From contig OZ316896.1 in the NCBI GenBank assembly GCA_973895155.1, positions 744,001 to 808,000 on the forward strand: a stretch of DNA of 64,000 bases, given 5' to 3'. Numbering within the stretch: the first letter of the stretch is position 1; every line of letters starts with the position of its first letter. A model generated the notes under the pieces. It worked only from the letters and a program-made list of their open reading frames with translations. It searched no databases and was not told the origin of the DNA. Source of the DNA: Marsupella aquatica (taxonomy: Eukaryota; Marchantiophyta). A program made the position numbers and the translations under genes. Positions 59,935 through 64,000 of the stretch are shown here, one piece after another.

Positions 59935-62900
59935 CTAGTCATCAATGTCCTTTAACGCCTCCTGAACATGGAAATTCACAGTTGGCCATGAGTTGACAGC
60001 TATCCACACATCGATGCACAGAAGACGAAATGCCAATTTGAATTACACCAACCGAGGGGTAAACAAGAAAAGTCTATACCTTCAGGCAAGTTAAGGAAAT
60101 TACTCACCTTAGCAATGCCTGTGACATAAGTTGCTGCAAAAATGGTCACTGCAAGGCCCAGTCCAAGAGTCCACCATTGCTCAGGTCCTCCTGAGAAGAT
60201 TGGGTCGTTCTCCGATTGCTGAACTCCCCTCACATAGAACAGACGATCAGAATCAGACCCTAGCAAAACTTGCACGCAACAATGCATTTGCACGGAAGGG
60301 AATCAATAAAGCCCTGGAGCCTTCGGCCTACAGGCAGAAGGCATTTCTCAACTACTTCATTAGCACAAAGACCCGGATGGTTTTCTCGACTTACACTAAT
60401 GAACGACCGGCTAATCGCACCCGCACTGACATAAGCCCATGATCCAGGGAGCATTCCCAGCCAGCTGTGATGCAACAATATTGGATAACATGATTAGTAA
60501 ATTGTCCACGGGCAGCCTGTCCAACAGCAAGAACAATCACGGATCTGAAATTTGTGAAAGTTGACAGATTTATTGGGCATACATAAGACAGAACAAAAAT
60601 AGCTGGTCGTGCCTAATGGAAAGCATAGAAAAGTATACCTTCCCAAGATATAGGGTCCAAGTTTGACGGAGGTTAAACCATACAAATAATTGCCCAGGGA
60701 GAAGGGAAGTAAAGGGCTCAGCCTCAAGAGGGTCACCACTCGAAATCCATCATCTCCAATTGCTTTATCGATGGCCAAAAACTTTTTATTTCCCTTGGCG
60801 AAGGCTATTAAACGATCCCGTGCTAAGTATCTTGCGATGAGGAATGCACCTGTTGCTGCGATCTGTTTATTCAAGCCAGCCCACGTGAGTGAACTGTGAG
60901 CTGCACGCGTCACGATCTTAGCGTAGGAACACTTTGCAAAATATGGTTCTACTTACTCTACTTCTCCGAGAAAATTAGCCAATCTAACTATTGCCTGGGA
61001 CATTGCAAAGCTGGACAAATGGAACTGCTTTCAAATCCACGATCAGATATGAGCATACCGTGCCCGCAATAGAGACAATGATAGTTCCCATTGCAGCCCC
61101 AAAGAGCAAACCTGCAGACATTGTCAGGGGAATGGCTGGAATCGCCAGTAGCTGTTCAAGCAAACACCGAGATATCAGTATACATGCTTGCAACATGCCG
61201 CGCAAAGAAATTCTTGCTCACAGCTCTACTGTTTCCCCATAAATAATAGACTACCGCTGCCATCGAGTTTAAATATCTACTTCTTTGGGTCCAGCTCAAA
61301 TTTTCTCCTTAGGTTACCATAAGGCCGACCGTATTCTCATTCAAACAGTGACTTTCTGAATTCAAGTTTGTCATGCTTTTAACAATGGCTCTCATTCTAA
61401 GCCGACGTCTGCATACGTCGCTGGCTTCCCTTAGAACGAAATCACGAAGCTGATTCTCTTGCAGTATACCTCCAAACCCGCATAAACAAGTACAAATAGG
61501 CCATAGCCAGCAGGTCCATATCCTGTTCAACATAAAGTAACGTCAGCCACCTTTCCCTTGGCAAACTCATCATGTGTAAAAAAGCTTTTAGATATCAACA
61601 CCCAGACACGTGAACTTCTTTTCGATCATTACTGAACAAAAAACGGTACTACCGATACTATTAGCAATCTTGATGGCTGCCTCTTCTAAATTCCAAAGTG
61701 GATCAGAGAGAGCTTAGTGCTTCTGAATTTGTTTCTATTGAGTTTTTGGCATTGTCTCGTTCCCACTTCCCCTCCAAGGAGGCAGCGGCATAAATAAAAC
61801 TATGCTCAATTTTCTGTTTCTATATTTTTCCAACGGAAGAGTACTACTCTTTTGCATTCAACGAAACTTGGGACAGCCCAACTATAGGTCTCGAAGATTC
61901 TTGGAAAGCGAAAGGAAGTGCCTCTTATCATATTCAACTGAGTGAACCGAACCCTGGTCGAGTACAAAAACTAAAGACTCCGTGAATTGCCTCAGTCACT
62001 ACAAAGTAAAGGAAGGGAATCAATTGCCAAACTTGCTCGTCTGCCGTCCGGATTCCTATCAAGCTCTCATGCGTAAGAGCGTTAATTTGAGTCGTTCCCT
62101 TGAATGGTTACGCATCTCCTGCTAAAATCGACGAAGAAAACACTGTAAAAAGTTCTCGGATGACCTCTGCAGGGGTCGAGTGAACGAGAGAGTTACCTTC
62201 TAAGAAATCCGAGAACTGGATGAGGAAGTCGTTCAGCTGGTCTTTATACAAGTAACCTACCGCTCCGAATCCGCCCAATAGAATAACGAAACCTAAACCG
62301 GCTGCAACCGTCCCTATGGCCGCTGTGTTGCCGAATCCACCATCACCCTTCTCCGTGGCAACAACAGGGCTCACTTCCTCCGATGCCAAGGAATCTGTTT
62401 TCAAAACCCCCTCCTTCTCAGAGAGAAGATCCTTTTCTTCCGCAAGCTCTCCGCTTTGACTCCCACTCTCATTATCCCCTTGCTCGTCTCCGCTTCTCGT
62501 GATGGTCAATCTTTGGCGTGAAGCTTCTGCAGGATCCGTCAGGACGTCCCTACTACTGTCCTTCGCTGAGGACGCTTTCCATCGCGTTTCTCCTTTCTGA
62601 TCACTAGTCCAAATCCTACCCCACTCTCCAAACCCAAACCCATTACGACCCTTCTTCTTATGCAATATTGATGATGATGATGATATAAGCCTTCCTGTGT
62701 AGATATGAAGTTTTCCTCTTCCTCCAGCTGCACCTGCTGCTACTGGCGCTGCTTGAGAACAAAACGATGAAGCAATTGCTGAACAGAAATTTACTGATCG
62801 AATTGCTTCAGGCGGAGCCAACGACGAGGCTGATGTAGAGGCGATCATTGTGGCCGAACCAGCCTCGCACTTGCACTTGCGGCGACTCACATCACTCTTA

Positions 62901-63025
62901 AATCGGCAATTTAGAGCACCAGAAGGATAAGCAGGGGGAGAAGAACATGAAGAAGAAGCTGAAGAAGGTGAAAGAGATGGATAAGTGGGAGAAAAGCCTG
63001 ATGGCAGACCCAAGACCACGGCCAT
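59935..63025 (-). CDS. Plastid-type DedA/VTT (SNARE-associated Golgi) family membrane protein, 7 exons
   Basis: Integral membrane protein of the DedA/TVP38/VTT superfamily (SNARE_assoc domain), resembling Arabidopsis At1g22850. DedA relatives move or scramble lipids and support membrane homeostasis; the plant plastid role is inferred. Exons: 63025-62197, 61522-61470, 61151-61059, 60862-60639, 60464-60395, 60218-60108, 59961-59935; all join in frame, 468 aa. Residues 1-60 are Ser/Ala/Pro-rich and poor in acids, as in a chloroplast transit peptide, followed by an acidic Ser/Glu linker (about 165-235). A hydrophobic span TVAAGLGFVILLGGFGAVGYLY is at about 245-266. The domain has LLAIPAIPLTMSAGLLFGAAMG, then LLRLSPLLPFSLGNYLYGLTSVKLGPY, then WLGMLPGSWAYVSAGAISR. 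The last exon is only 9 codons (EALKDIDD-stop), easily overlooked. The exon 6 acceptor at GTTCAG/CAA is the least certain junction. Confidence 0.92.
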
Positions 63026-64000
63026 AAATCCGAATCAAAGATTAACCCCTCAATGCAACACTCACGGCAGGTTGCCCGCTTTTCTAGGCTCTTTCCACAG
63101 ACCCACACCCAAATCTAGCTCCAGAGAGTCTTACAACCAAATTCTCTTCCCTTCCCCTCGATACGATACGACACAGCAGAGCTTGCAGGCAGACGGCAGC
63201 CCACTGCCATAAATCCAAATCAGTCAATCAATCGCCCACCTCGCCAATGTAACGTTCATGGCCAATTGACCACTCCTCTACGATCTTTCCACAGACCGAC
63301 ACGCAAATCCAGCTGCAAAGCTTCCGGTTCTTGCCAAATCGTCGTCCTCCTCCGTGTGGTCACGTGCCCATCGTTCCAATTACACTCTCCACTTTTTCCA
63401 CTTCGTTCCAGTCCGTAACTTTGAAGTAGTAGCCTATGGACATAGCTCACAATCTGCAAACAAAGGCATATGCCGGTCAGGATTCGGCTCCTGGCTATGC
63501 CTCCATGAATTGTGCCACCTCAAAAGCTATGAGCTCAAAAAACAAAGCGTGGGTGATTCTGCTGCAACGTGACGTCTGTGACATAGCTGAGGTTGTCACT
63601 GGGACTGTAACCCAGCGGACGATTGTTTTCGCTTTCGCAATTACGAGGTGACACTTGTAAAGTGGAGTGAGATCGCTTTTAGCTTTCGCGATTTCAATTG
63701 GACGCGATCGGAGGACAGGTGTCATACCTCAGATCCTACGATGCGGTACTCTTGCCATCCATGCAGAGGACCGGTCCTCCGCCACTGACGGCGGTCTACA
63801 TGCCCGACCAGAGGTCTCGGGATGGAGAGACGATTTTTGTGGACGGCTGGGATTTAGGGGATTCAGAAGTGACCACGATGGCCAGGTCCCATTGGAGGAC
63901 GTGTAACACTCACCAATACCAAAAATCGAGACTTATGACATTGTCACTTTTGTTTATCGAAACATATATTTTGCCATTGTTTTTAGTTTAACTATTATTT
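63026..64000 (-). promoter_or_regulatory. Upstream region of DedA-like gene, with duplication
   Basis: Includes promoter and leader of the minus-strand DedA-like gene. A roughly 105-base imperfect duplication pairs about 63020-63125 with about 63205-63315 (shared GCCATAAATCC.AATCA, CTCTTTCCACAGACC.ACACGCAAATC-type blocks). Farther out, plus-strand frames at 63436-63651 (ATG start) and 63698-63991 show no family and could be the edge of another gene or nothing; I do not call them. Confidence 0.55.
63115..63210 (-). other. Candidate upstream ORF (31 codons) created by duplicated start context
   Basis: The upstream copy of the duplication carries its own ATG at 63210-63208 in the context ATGGCAGTGGGC, echoing the true ATGGCCGTGGTC at 63025. 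It opens 31 codons and stops at TAG 63117-63115, 90 bases before the main start. It is a uORF only if the transcript starts above 63210, which is unknown. Confidence 0.45.

Noticed and set aside
60219-60293. Extension of DedA exon 6 upstream (LLGSDSDRLFYVRGV)
   Set aside because: The acceptor at GCTAG before GGTCTG would need a different phase from the end of exon 5 and runs into a stop; the GTTCAG acceptor keeps the frame.
63436-63991. Plus-strand frames near the window's right edge
   Set aside because: One starts with ATG but neither shows a family, splice partners or codon pattern that I can support; could be reviewed with flanking sequence.

Overview
This window is nuclear DNA from a land plant. 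It holds six protein-coding genes, each split by AT-rich GT-AG introns. Several are recognisable plant types: a peroxisomal acyl-CoA oxidase, a LIF2-type hnRNP, an SHM6/7-type serine hydroxymethyltransferase with an N-terminal extension, and a DedA-family protein with a plastid-type leader. Several-kilobase gaps rich in repeats and a decayed L1-type LINE fit a non-seed plant genome of moderate size. A moss or other bryophyte is my guess; the sequence alone does not settle it.

Layout. (1) 1250-6997 (+), acyl-CoA oxidase, 14 coding exons, 670 aa. (2) 6998-15234, gene-free but repeat-rich: a foldback at 9.5 kb, CT-rich ~167-bp tandem repeats at 11.8-12.3 kb, two strong hairpins at 12.6-12.8 kb and an exact 107-bp-period duplication at 14.2 kb. 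(3) 15235-18346 (-), three-RRM protein of the LIF2/hnRNP Q type, 8 coding exons, 514 aa, with a GA-rich leader/promoter reaching about 20.8 kb. (4) 20811-22265, a tandem array of tRNA-like half-elements with Pol III A-box and B-box matches. (5) 25091-32245, a nearly full-length but broken L1-like LINE. (6) 32246-36000, old repeats, including one family shared with 9.8 kb. (7) 36001-38618 (+), SHMT, 4 exons, 628 aa. (8) 40621-46712 (-), WDR75/UTP17-like WD40 protein, 16 exons, 854 aa. (9) 46713-51125, repeat-bearing spacer between divergent genes. (10) 51126-57935 (+), EDRF1-like protein, 9 coding exons, 1522 aa. (11) 59935-63025 (-), plastid-type DedA/VTT membrane protein, 7 exons, 468 aa. (12) 63026-64000, its duplicated upstream region.

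The genes are not an operon and have unrelated housekeeping roles: fatty-acid beta-oxidation, RNA/chromatin regulation, one-carbon metabolism, ribosome biogenesis, an EDRF1-family protein of unclear role, and a plastid membrane protein. Exon joins were placed by hand from splice consensus, reading-frame continuity and remembered family conservation; all six models close in frame. UTRs, transcription starts and poly(A) sites were not determined. The most unusual content is non-coding: the tRNA-like array, the 12.6-kb hairpins, and small tandem duplications that copied functional gene parts (a splice donor and leader in the SHMT gene, a start-codon context in the DedA gene).
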